DNA of 12,087 nucleotides from Pseudomonadota bacterium (GTDB lineage: Bacteria > Pseudomonadota > Gammaproteobacteria > Burkholderiales > Burkholderiaceae_C): contig JAEYRT010000156.1 of the NCBI GenBank assembly GCA_023435325.1, positions 1 through 12,087 on the forward strand, read 5' to 3'. This document shows positions 7,352-12,087 of the stretch, in pieces (the first letter of the stretch is position 1; the number at the start of each line of letters is the position of its first letter). The translations under genes and the position numbers were made by a program. The notes under the pieces were generated by a model. The model made no database searches. It had not been told where the DNA came from and was given only the letters and a program-made list of their open reading frames with translations.

Positions 7352-8014
7352 TTAAGCGGAACCGCCCAACGCATTACAGAGCTTTTGCACCTGGGCTTCG
7401 AGTGCGGCCACGCGGGCTTCCAGCGCTTCGATGCGCGCGGCCTCGCCAGTGCCATCACTGACGGTAGAGGGGCTGCTGACCGCTGGCAGGGTGACTGGCT
7501 CGCCGCACAGCAGCTGCGCCCAGCGTGCCTCGCGTGCGCCTGGGGCCTTGGGCAGCAGGCGCACCAGAGGGCCACCTTTTTCTTCGCTGCGGTCCTGCAG
7601 CTCTTCCAGAAAGGCTTCGACCGAGCCGGTATCCGCAAAGCGGTGCCAGCGTTCGGCATTGGTGCGCAGCTCGGCCGCAGTCTGCGGGCCGCGCAGCATC
7701 AGCAAACCCAGCAGGGCGCTGGCCTGGCTGGGCACCCCAAGCACGCGCTCAAAGTTGTGTTCCCAGCGCATGGCGCGCTGGCCGCTCACCTCGATGATGA
7801 GGGAACGCTCGCGCAGGCTGTCCAGTGCACTGAGGATGTCGGCTTCGCTCAGGTTGGTGACGGGGTCGCGGCTGGTTTTCTGGTTGCAGCCACTGGCCAG
7901 ACTGTTGAGGGTGAGCGGGTAGCTGTCCGGCACGGTGCGCGCTTTTTCCATCAAGGTGGCAAGCACACGCGCTTCAGTCAGGGACAGGGGCGAGTTCTGG
8001 GGAGCAAAGGTCAT
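7352..8014 (-). CDS. yceH: YceH family (DUF480/UPF0502) winged-helix protein
   Basis: A 220-residue protein of the conserved YceH family, whose members carry tandem winged-helix domains; the cellular role is not established. Recognisable blocks are LSLTEARVLATLMEKARTVP (10-29), YPLTLNSLASGCNQKTSRDP (32-51), NLSEADILSALDSL (54-67), ERVLGVPSQASALLGLLMLR (89-108), GPQTAAELR (109-117) and SVEAFLEEL (131-139). The last 30 residues form a short heptad-like coiled coil (IEALEARVAALEAQVQKL), common in proteobacterial members and suggesting self-association. ATG at 8012-8014 is chosen because family similarity begins at MTFAPQNSPLSLTEARV; the frame stays open upstream to 8794 but there it is the antisense of purN. 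No Shine-Dalgarno is visible. It diverges from purN with 21 bp between start codons. Confidence 0.93.
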   Translation of the reverse strand: MTFAPQNSPLSLTEARVLATLMEKARTVPDSYPLTLNSLASGCNQKTSRDPVTNLSEADILSALDSLRERSLIIEVSGQRAMRWEHNFERVLGVPSQASALLGLLMLRGPQTAAELRTNAERWHRFADTGSVEAFLEELQDRSEEKGGPLVRLLPKAPGAREARWAQLLCGEPVTLPAVSSPSTVSDGTGEAARIEALEARVAALEAQVQKLCNALGGSA

Positions 8015-8035
8015 GGCAGGGATAATTGCGGCGCA
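8015..8035. promoter_or_regulatory. 21-bp divergent yceH/purN start region with a -10-like box
   Basis: Only 21 bp separate the yceH and purN start codons. GATAAT (8021-8026) is a good -10 match on the plus strand and lies 9 bp before the purN ATG, so a transcript would begin at or very near the start codon, making purN leaderless or nearly so. The -35 would fall inside the yceH coding region; no close match to TTGACA is seen there (TTCTGG at 7995-8000 is too far away). On the minus strand AATTAT over the same bases could serve yceH. Neither start has a Shine-Dalgarno. Confidence 0.4.
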
Positions 8036-8620
8036 ATGAAAAACATCGTGATTTTGATCTCGGGCGGCGGATCCAATATGGCCGCTATTGTGAAGGCAGC
8101 CAGGCAACAGGATTGGCAGCGCCGCTATGGCGCGCGCGTGGCCGCGGTGGTCAGCAACAAAGCCGATGCCAAGGGGTTGCTGTTTGCCAAGGAACAGGGC
8201 ATTGCCACCGAGGTGCTGGACCACAAGCAGTTCGACAGCCGCGAGGCCTTCGATGCGCAACTGGCCCAGGTGATTGACCAGTACGACCCCAGCGTGGTGG
8301 TGCTGGCCGGCTTCATGCGCATTCTTACTCCGGCTTTTGTGCAGCATTTCGAAGGACGCATGCTCAATATCCATCCTTCGCTGTTGCCAGCATTTACCGG
8401 CCTGCATACGCACCAGCGGGCCATTGATGCAGGGTGCAAGTTCGCCGGCTGCACCGTGCATGAAGTGACTGCAGAGCTGGATGTCGGCCCCATCCTCGAT
8501 CAAGCCGTGGTGCCAGTATTGCCTGACGATACGGCCGAGACGCTGGCCGCCCGCGTGCTCACGCAAGAGCACATCATTTATCCGCGTGCCGTCGCGGCGC
8601 TGTTGCAAAAGGCGGTCTGA
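8036..8620 (+). CDS. purN: Phosphoribosylglycinamide formyltransferase (GAR transformylase)
   Basis: Transfers a formyl group from 10-formyltetrahydrofolate to GAR, third step of purine nucleotide synthesis, in the cytoplasm. The 194-residue length is near the family norm (about 190-215). The N-terminal phosphate-binding loop reads SGGGSN (9-14). The catalytic set is complete: Asn111 and His113 in NIHPSLLP (111-118) and Asp149 in ELDVGPI (147-153); further family blocks are VVLAGFMRIL (88-97) and GCTVHEVT (138-145). The ATG at 8036-8038 matches the family start (MKNIVILISGGGSN) although the frame is open much further upstream, antisense to yceH. There is no Shine-Dalgarno, and a -10-like GATAAT sits 9 bp upstream, so initiation may be leaderless. 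It converges on the PaiB-like gene across a shared hairpin. I see no purine-repressor site. Confidence 0.97.
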   Translation: MKNIVILISGGGSNMAAIVKAARQQDWQRRYGARVAAVVSNKADAKGLLFAKEQGIATEVLDHKQFDSREAFDAQLAQVIDQYDPSVVVLAGFMRILTPAFVQHFEGRMLNIHPSLLPAFTGLHTHQRAIDAGCKFAGCTVHEVTAELDVGPILDQAVVPVLPDDTAETLAARVLTQEHIIYPRAVAALLQKAV

Positions 8621-8631
8621 GCGCGTGGAGC

Positions 8632-8659
8632 AGGGCTGAATAACGAGGTGTTCAGCCCT
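8632..8659. terminator. Hairpin between convergent purN and PaiB-like gene (likely bidirectional terminator)
   Basis: AGGGCTGAA (8632-8640) pairs perfectly with TTCAGCCCT (8651-8659) around a 10-nt loop, starting 11 bp after the purN stop. The 3' arm covers the stop codon (8652-8654) and last codons of the convergent gene. No T-tract follows on the plus strand beyond CTTGCTT, so efficiency is uncertain. Confidence 0.55.
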
Positions 8660-9311
8660 CTTGCTTGCAGCGCTCCATGGCGGCGCCCAACATGGGTTCA
8701 CCGGCTGCGCTGACATGCCGGGCAGCCGCCAGGCGGTCAGCGTCGCTGCGATTCTGACTGAGTTTGAACTTGGCCTCCAGGCGCTCCACGGCAATCTCCA
8801 GACCCACCAAGTGCTGCAGCCGCTCCATCAGCGCGTCATGCGGCATGTTCTTGGGGCCCCAGGGACCATCCGGGTCTGGCAGCCGTGCCTGGATACGGTT
8901 TTCGTGCGTGCGCGTGAGTTTGCCCAGCACGCGCAGCAAAAAACGCTGGTCGGTGTGCAAACGCACGTGGCCGTGCACATGCACCACCCGGTAATTCCAC
9001 GTAGGCACCAGCAGGTGGGTGGCTTTCTTGCTGGGATACCAGTTGGGCGAGACATAGGCGTGCTCTGCCCGAAAGACCACCAGCACCTCATCACCGTCGC
9101 GCAACTGCTGGACCAGAGGGTTGGCCTGGGCCACATGGCCAATCAGCCGCGTGCCACCGGCGTCGGGCTCCAGGGTTTCCAGCTCCCATGGAATATGGTT
9201 GGCATCCAGGCCACCGGCATGCACATGCACCAGCATCCCCAATGGATGCGCACGGACCAGCGCAAGCGCCTCTTCCTGATCGGTCACTTGAAAATCGGAC
9301 GGAATGTACAT
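8652..9311 (-). CDS. FMN-binding negative transcriptional regulator, PaiB family
   Basis: A 219-residue protein of the PaiB family (about 205-215 residues), split-barrel flavin-binding proteins named after Bacillus subtilis PaiB, which is linked to repression of sporulation and protease genes. Family landmarks are MYIPSDF (1-7), GHVAQANP (58-65), VVFRAEHAYVSPNWYPSKK (78-96), LVPTWNYRVVHVHGHVRLH (101-119) and KFKLSQNRSDADR (181-193) near the C terminus. ATG at 9309-9311 is chosen because GGAGG lies about 6 nt upstream and family similarity begins there, although the frame is open to 9359. FMN binding is inferred from family; DNA binding and regulatory targets are not evident, and in proteobacteria the 'regulator' label is mostly transferred from Bacillus. 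No paiA-like acetyltransferase is adjacent. Confidence 0.92.
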   Translation of the reverse strand: MYIPSDFQVTDQEEALALVRAHPLGMLVHVHAGGLDANHIPWELETLEPDAGGTRLIGHVAQANPLVQQLRDGDEVLVVFRAEHAYVSPNWYPSKKATHLLVPTWNYRVVHVHGHVRLHTDQRFLLRVLGKLTRTHENRIQARLPDPDGPWGPKNMPHDALMERLQHLVGLEIAVERLEAKFKLSQNRSDADRLAAARHVSAAGEPMLGAAMERCKQEG

Positions 9312-9392
9312 GCCAGCCTCCAGAAACAGCCCGGTCAGCATGTCACAAATTGACGGCAAACATGAGAAAGACAGAGAGGGAAATTAAAAAAG

Positions 9393-9472
9393 TTAGCTGC
9401 TAGCGCCGATGTATTCTTGATTTCCAATAGAAAACTATCTGAAATCATTGCAGTAAAAGCGCAACCAGCTAT
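9393..9472. repeat. Imperfect inverted repeat in AT-rich gap, possible dispersed comamonad intergenic element
   Basis: The arm at 9393-9424 and the reverse complement of 9441-9472 align without gaps over 32 nt with 19 matches, separated by 16 nt. Conserved parts are TAGCTG then T, then GCGC near the outer end, and TGATTTC near the inner end. The gap is distinctly more AT-rich than the flanking genes. The outer motif resembles short 'atagctgctagcgc' intergenic elements that I remember as frequent in comamonad genomes; copy number elsewhere cannot be seen here. No ORF or transposase is associated. Confidence 0.5.
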
Positions 9473-9475
9473 GTT
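9448..9475 (+). promoter_or_regulatory. Candidate promoter for the RsmB/NOP methyltransferase gene
   Basis: TTGCAG (9448-9453) and TATGTT (9470-9475) with a 16-bp spacer form the best sigma70-like pair in the gap. It would give a leader of roughly 55-60 nt before the ATG at 9539. It overlaps the right arm of the inverted repeat. The match is moderate and unproven. Confidence 0.3.
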
Positions 9476-9538
9476 TATGAGAGAGGCGTACCAGCCAGCG
9501 CTGTACCGGGATTTGAGCGCAGTGGGACAATACAGGCT

Positions 9539-10810
9539 ATGCATCCCAAAGCCCTTCTCGACGCTTGCGCCGAACTGGTCAAGCTGACCCTCCAATTCCA
9601 ACACCCCGCTGACGCTGTGGTGTCCCGCTATTTCCGCGACCACCGCAACCTTGGTCCCCGCGAACGTGGCACGCTGGCAGAAACCGTATACACGGTGCTG
9701 CGCAAAAAGACTTTGTTTGAAGCGCTGGCGCGTTCGGGCTCCGGCCCCAAGGAACGTCGTTTGGCCATTCTGGGTTTTCATGCCCCGCGCAATTTCTTGC
9801 AAGCTGCGCTGAGCGAGCAAGAAATCAAGTGGCTCAAAGACTGCGATGCCGTCCAGCCCGCAGAACTGCTGCCCCAGCACCGCCACAACCTGCCCCAGTG
9901 GATGGCCGACAAGCTGCAGGCCCAGGTCGGCGATCAGTTCGATGCCCTGGCTGCCAGCATGCTGGAGCCCGCGCCGCTGGATCTGCGCGTCAACGCCTTG
10001 AACGCCAAGCGCGATGCCGTGCAAAAAGAGCTGGCCAAGGAAGGTATCAAGGCCGAAGCCACTGCGTTCTCCCCTTGGGGCCTGCGCGTGCAGGACAAGC
10101 CTGCGCTGACCAAGCTTGAGGCTTTCAAGCAAGGCCGTATCGAAGTGCAGGACGAAGGCTCGCAACTGCTGGCCCTGCTGCTGGATGCCAAGCGCGGCGA
10201 AATGGTGGTGGATTTTTGTGCTGGTGCGGGCGGCAAGACCCTGGCCATTGGTGCGCAAATGCGCAACACCGGCCGCCTGTATGCGTTTGACGTATCGGCC
10301 CACCGCCTCGAAGCGCTCAAACCCCGCCTGGCACGCAGCGGCCTGTCCAACGTCCACCCCGCCGCACTGGCGCATGAGCGTGACGAACGCGTCAAGCGTC
10401 TGGCTGGCAAGATCGACCGCGTGCTGGTCGATGCGCCTTGTTCGGGCCTGGGTACCTTGCGCCGCAACCCTGATCTGAAGTGGCGCCAGGATGAAAAGGC
10501 CGTGAACGAGCTGACCGAAAAGCAGCTGTCCATCCTCACCAGTGCCGCACGCATGGTGAAAAGCGGCGGTCGTCTGGTCTACGCGACATGCTCGGTCCTG
10601 CCCGAGGAAAACGAACGGATTGCTGAAGCCTTCCAACAAGCGCACTTTGACTTTGTGCCGCTGGATGCGGGTGAAGTGCTGGACAAGCTCAAGGTGGAAA
10701 ACGCCGCGTCCTTGTGCACAGGCGGTGAAACCGGCACCCAGTATGTGCGCCTGTGGCCGCATGCCCACCAGACTGACGGCTTTTTTGCCGCTGTCTGGCA
10801 GCGTAAGTAA
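9539..10810 (+). CDS. RsmB/NOP-family rRNA (cytosine-C5)-methyltransferase
   Basis: A 423-residue SAM-dependent RNA m5C methyltransferase, with an N-terminal NusB-like RNA-binding region (about 1-135) followed by the Rossmann catalytic domain. SAM motif I is VVDFCAGAGGKTLAIG at 223-238; acidic motif II is AFDVSAHRLE (249-258). Motif IV DAPCSGLGTLRRNPDLKW (298-315) carries the Pro-Cys with Cys301 used for product release, and motif VI YATCSVLPEENE (348-359) carries the Thr-Cys with nucleophile Cys351, so both catalytic cysteines are present. Length and order match RsmB (16S C967). However, the N terminus (YFRDHRNLGPRERGTLAETVY) looks like a betaproteobacterial RsmB paralogue, and the usual fmt/def neighbours of rsmB are missing, so the exact target base is open. 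ATG at 9539 lacks a good Shine-Dalgarno. It is a single transcription unit ended by a strong terminator. Confidence 0.93.
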   Translation: MHPKALLDACAELVKLTLQFQHPADAVVSRYFRDHRNLGPRERGTLAETVYTVLRKKTLFEALARSGSGPKERRLAILGFHAPRNFLQAALSEQEIKWLKDCDAVQPAELLPQHRHNLPQWMADKLQAQVGDQFDALAASMLEPAPLDLRVNALNAKRDAVQKELAKEGIKAEATAFSPWGLRVQDKPALTKLEAFKQGRIEVQDEGSQLLALLLDAKRGEMVVDFCAGAGGKTLAIGAQMRNTGRLYAFDVSAHRLEALKPRLARSGLSNVHPAALAHERDERVKRLAGKIDRVLVDAPCSGLGTLRRNPDLKWRQDEKAVNELTEKQLSILTSAARMVKSGGRLVYATCSVLPEENERIAEAFQQAHFDFVPLDAGEVLDKLKVENAASLCTGGETGTQYVRLWPHAHQTDGFFAAVWQRK

Positions 10811-10835
10811 ACGGCGCTTTTACCCTTCTGCTCAC

Positions 10836-10868
10836 AGCTCTGGGACTTGTCGGTCTCAGAGCTTTTTT
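10836..10868 (+). terminator. Strong Rho-independent terminator after the RsmB/NOP gene
   Basis: AGCTCTGGGAC (10836-10846) pairs with 10853-10863 over 11 bp with one G-U, closing a 6-nt loop, and six T follow at 10863-10868. It lies 26 bp after the stop codon, textbook geometry. Confidence 0.9.
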
Positions 10869-11060
10869 CATAGCTGCATACGTAGGCTGGTAAAGGCTTT
10901 ATCGACAAAAATACTGCAAACATGAAGAAACGTCACTTCGGTGTGCAAGCGTAAGCCTGCCTCCTTCCTACTCTCGGTTTGCGTAGCGCCATGCACCATG
11001 AAGTCATGCCCAAAGCGCTGCACGGCGTAGCGCTGGCAGGTTTTCCACAAGGAGCAAGAC
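10869..11060 (+). promoter_or_regulatory. Upstream region of the glycine-zipper gene
   Basis: This 192-bp stretch begins with a CATAGCTGCATACG motif (10869-10882) related to those in other gaps. It holds a 9-bp direct repeat GCGTAGCGC (10981-10989 and 11025-11033, 44 bp apart) and the strong AAGGAG (11049-11054) 6 nt before the ATG. AATACT (10910-10915) could be a -10 box, but no matching -35 is seen. A ten-codon ORF (MKKRHFGVQA, 10922-10954) has no ribosome binding site and is not called. Confidence 0.35.
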
Positions 11061-11552
11061 ATGAGCAACCCGAACTACCCCAACGATCAGCAAGTACCTC
11101 CGGCAGATACCCCCATGGGTGATCATCCGATCGGCACCAGCGTGGGTGCTGCGGGTGGCGCCGTGACCGGTGCTGCCGTTGGCACCATTGGTGGTCCTGT
11201 GGGTTCCGTCGTGGGCGCTGTGGTGGGTGCCGTGGTCGGCGGTCTGGCCGGCAAGGGGGCTGCAGAGTTCATCAACCCCGCTGCAGAAGACGAATACTGG
11301 CGCGATGCGTATAGCCGCGAGCCGTATTACTCCGATGCCTATACCTACGACGACTATGCACCCGCCTATCGTGCCGGTTACACCAGCCGCATGGAAGGCA
11401 AGGAGAACTGGAACGATGCCCGCACCGAATGGGAGCGTCGCTGGGATGAGGAGCATGCCCAGGGCCGCCTGCGCTGGAAGGATGCCGAGCCAGCCGTCAA
11501 ATCTGCCTGGGAGCGTGCCAATCGCCACTATGTCACGCGTAACCAGGGTTAA
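11061..11552 (+). CDS. Glycine-zipper protein of unknown function
   Basis: A 163-residue protein that I do not recognise as a named family. Three regions are visible. Residues 1-23 are polar and Pro/Asp-rich with no signal peptide. Residues 24-66 are a Gly/Ala/Val glycine zipper with repeated GxxxG spacing (GAAGGAVTGAAVGTIGG, then GAVVGAVVGGLAG), of the kind that packs membrane helices or oligomers. Residues 67-163 are hydrophilic, acidic and aromatic-rich (EDEYWRDAYSREPYYSDAYT, with several Trp in 80-150 such as ENWNDARTEWERRWDEE and RLRWKDAEPAVKSAWERA), reminiscent of stress-related proteins of similar layout in betaproteobacteria. The ATG has an ideal AAGGAG at a 6-nt distance. The gene stands alone between terminators. 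Without a Sec signal the zipper could be a membrane hairpin with both ends in the cytoplasm. Function is not assigned. Confidence 0.88.
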   Translation: MSNPNYPNDQQVPPADTPMGDHPIGTSVGAAGGAVTGAAVGTIGGPVGSVVGAVVGAVVGGLAGKGAAEFINPAAEDEYWRDAYSREPYYSDAYTYDDYAPAYRAGYTSRMEGKENWNDARTEWERRWDEEHAQGRLRWKDAEPAVKSAWERANRHYVTRNQG

Positions 11553-11561
11553 AGCAAAAAG

Positions 11562-11592
11562 ATCATGGGCTGCAAACTAGAGCCATGATTTT
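11562..11592 (+). terminator. First terminator-like hairpin after the glycine-zipper gene
   Basis: ATCATGGGCT (11562-11571) pairs with AGCCATGAT (11581-11589) over 9 bp with one bulged G and a 9-nt loop; four T follow (11589-11592). It begins 10 bp after the stop codon. The short T-tract suggests modest strength. Confidence 0.55.
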
Positions 11593-11608
11593 CAATCCTT
11601 GGAATTTC

Positions 11609-11638
11609 AGCCACTTGCTTGATGCCAGTGGCTTTTTT
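11609..11638 (+). terminator. Second terminator after the glycine-zipper gene
   Basis: AGCCACT (11609-11615) pairs perfectly with AGTGGCT (11627-11633) around an 11-nt loop, followed directly by six T (11633-11638). Together with the hairpin just upstream it makes a tandem terminator. Confidence 0.8.
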
Positions 11639-11835
11639 ATTTGGATGCATTGAAAAACGGCAAAAACCAGAGTTCTGCAGCATTGATAGCTATGAAGTCG
11701 CTTGCGGATGAGAGGCGAAATGCTGTGCAAAAGCGCAGTGTTTCAGCTGTCAGGGCGCGATACGTACATCAACAGCAAGCCTTGAAGAAGGCAGAGTTTT
11801 GATGGTGATCTGTGATTCCTGGGCAGGGTATAGAG
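11639..11835. other. Gene-free stretch with an 'atagct' repeat-like motif
   Basis: I see no supported gene in these bases. Positions 11682-11706 hold an ATTGATAGCTATG motif followed by CGCTTGCG, containing the 8-bp palindrome ATAGCTAT (11686-11693). It is similar to motifs at 3081-3093, 9393-9472 and 10869-10882. TATAGA at 11829-11834 could be a -10 box for the next gene, but no -35 at proper distance is convincing. Confidence 0.4.
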
Positions 11836-11876
11836 ATTGGGCTATCCCCCATACTACTGCTGTATGACAGCCCAAT
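11836..11876 (+). promoter_or_regulatory. Nested inverted repeat enclosing the start codon of the last gene
   Basis: An outer perfect 8-bp pair, ATTGGGCT (11836-11843) with AGCCCAAT (11869-11876), encloses an inner perfect 5-bp pair, CATAC (11850-11854) with GTATG (11862-11866), around a 7-nt loop. The ATG at 11864-11866 lies in the inner 3' arm. In RNA this would bury the start codon; in DNA the dyads could be an operator. Which one applies, if either, cannot be told from sequence. Confidence 0.5.
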
Positions 11877-12087
11877 ATGACAACCTCGCCACGCTGGAGT
11901 CGTGGAACGACAGCTTCAAAGTGTCTCCCCACGAATTGCCTGGCGAACGCCAAATGCGCGCCCGCCGTGTGTCTGGTTTTCTCCGTGCCCGGCAGGCAGA
12001 ACTTCCGTTTGTACCGGCTCAGGAGGCAGCCAGCGACGCAGCCTCCGGGATTGCCGATGCCGGCAGGAAAACCGCCCAGATCGAACG
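11864..12087 (+). CDS. Unrecognised protein, partial (runs off the right edge)
   Basis: An open frame of 74 complete codons continues past the window end. It begins MTAQYDNLATLESWNDSFKV and goes on with an Arg-rich segment (GERQMRARRVSGFLRARQAE) and a Pro/Ala-rich stretch. Codon use is G/C-biased at third positions as in neighbouring genes, which supports coding. There is no signal peptide or membrane segment in the visible part, and I recognise no family. The start is uncertain: ATG at 11864 lacks a Shine-Dalgarno and lies in a hairpin, and an in-frame TTG occurs at 11837 just after a TAG stop at 11831. It follows a tandem terminator, so it should have its own promoter. Confidence 0.6.
   Translation, partial: MTAQYDNLATLESWNDSFKVSPHELPGERQMRARRVSGFLRARQAELPFVPAQEAASDAASGIADAGRKTAQIE

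Noticed and set aside
4884..7355. An 823-codon open frame on the plus strand across both acyl-CoA dehydrogenase genes
   Set aside because: It is antisense to two clearly recognisable genes and spans the gap between them. Its His/Gln/Ala/Gly-rich composition is that of a shadow frame created by G/C-biased third positions, and it matches no family I know.
9471..9590. Short plus-strand ORF MFMREAYQPALYRDL... overlapping the start of the methyltransferase gene
   Set aside because: It has no Shine-Dalgarno and no recognised similarity, and is out of frame with the gene. It could be an upstream ORF, but nothing supports translation.
9335..10768. A 477-codon minus-strand open frame opposite the RsmB/NOP gene
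   Set aside because: It is a mirror of the methyltransferase codons, with no recognisable motifs and no start signal.
10922..10954. Ten-codon ORF MKKRHFGVQA upstream of the glycine-zipper gene, considered as a leader peptide
   Set aside because: There is no ribosome binding site, no run of regulatory codons and no attenuator hairpin after it.
10981..11033. Two copies of GCGTAGCGC considered as regulatory direct repeats
   Set aside because: Nine GC-rich bases repeated once over 44 bp can arise by chance, and no regulator is indicated.
11750..11953. A 67-codon minus-strand open frame near the right edge
   Set aside because: No ribosome binding site is seen and it overlaps the better-supported plus-strand gene and its hairpin; composition gives no coding support.

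Overview
This 12.1-kb window looks like an ordinary chromosomal segment of a betaproteobacterium, most likely of the Comamonadaceae (Comamonas, Delftia or Acidovorax relatives). The reasons are GC-rich codon use with G/C-biased third positions, comamonad-like sequences of RibF, YceH, the HNH protein and the RsmB/NOP methyltransferase, and short AT-rich intergenic motifs of the 'atagctgc' kind that I remember as common in this family. The organism call is an inference from protein flavour, not a database match. I see no rRNA, tRNA, CRISPR array, transposase, integrase or att site.

Layout. Positions 1-3062 (minus strand) carry ribF followed by ileS, a classic pair; ileS runs off the left edge just after its KMSKS loop. 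Divergent from ribF, on the plus strand, are an HNH endonuclease-like protein (3222-3833) and a bestrophin-family membrane protein (3889-4836), closed by a perfect 13-bp hairpin that also faces the convergent gene pair. Positions 4905-7220 (minus) hold a two-gene acyl-CoA dehydrogenase operon of the pimeloyl-CoA dehydrogenase large/small subunit type; FAD-binding and active-site motifs are divided between the two proteins, so they probably work as one heteromeric enzyme. Upstream of it, yceH (7352-8014, minus) and purN (8036-8620, plus) diverge with only 21 bp between their start codons. purN converges on an FMN-binding PaiB-family protein (8652-9311, minus) across a shared hairpin. An AT-rich gap with an imperfect inverted repeat precedes an RsmB/NOP-family rRNA methyltransferase (9539-10810, plus), which ends in a strong intrinsic terminator. 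Then come a glycine-zipper protein (11061-11552, plus) with two terminator-like hairpins behind it, and the start of an unrecognised gene (11864 to the right edge) whose start codon lies inside a nested inverted repeat.

Functionally this is mostly housekeeping: flavin cofactor synthesis, isoleucine charging, purine synthesis, rRNA modification and acyl-CoA oxidation. FAD and FMN link several members (RibF makes them, the acyl-CoA dehydrogenases use FAD, the PaiB-like protein should bind FMN), but the layout gives no evidence of a joint regulon. I found no convincing new multi-gene system. The points most worth checking are the nested hairpin at 11836-11876, the soluble glycine-zipper protein, the lone HNH protein, the 21-bp yceH/purN divergent region, and the inverted repeat at 9393-9472.
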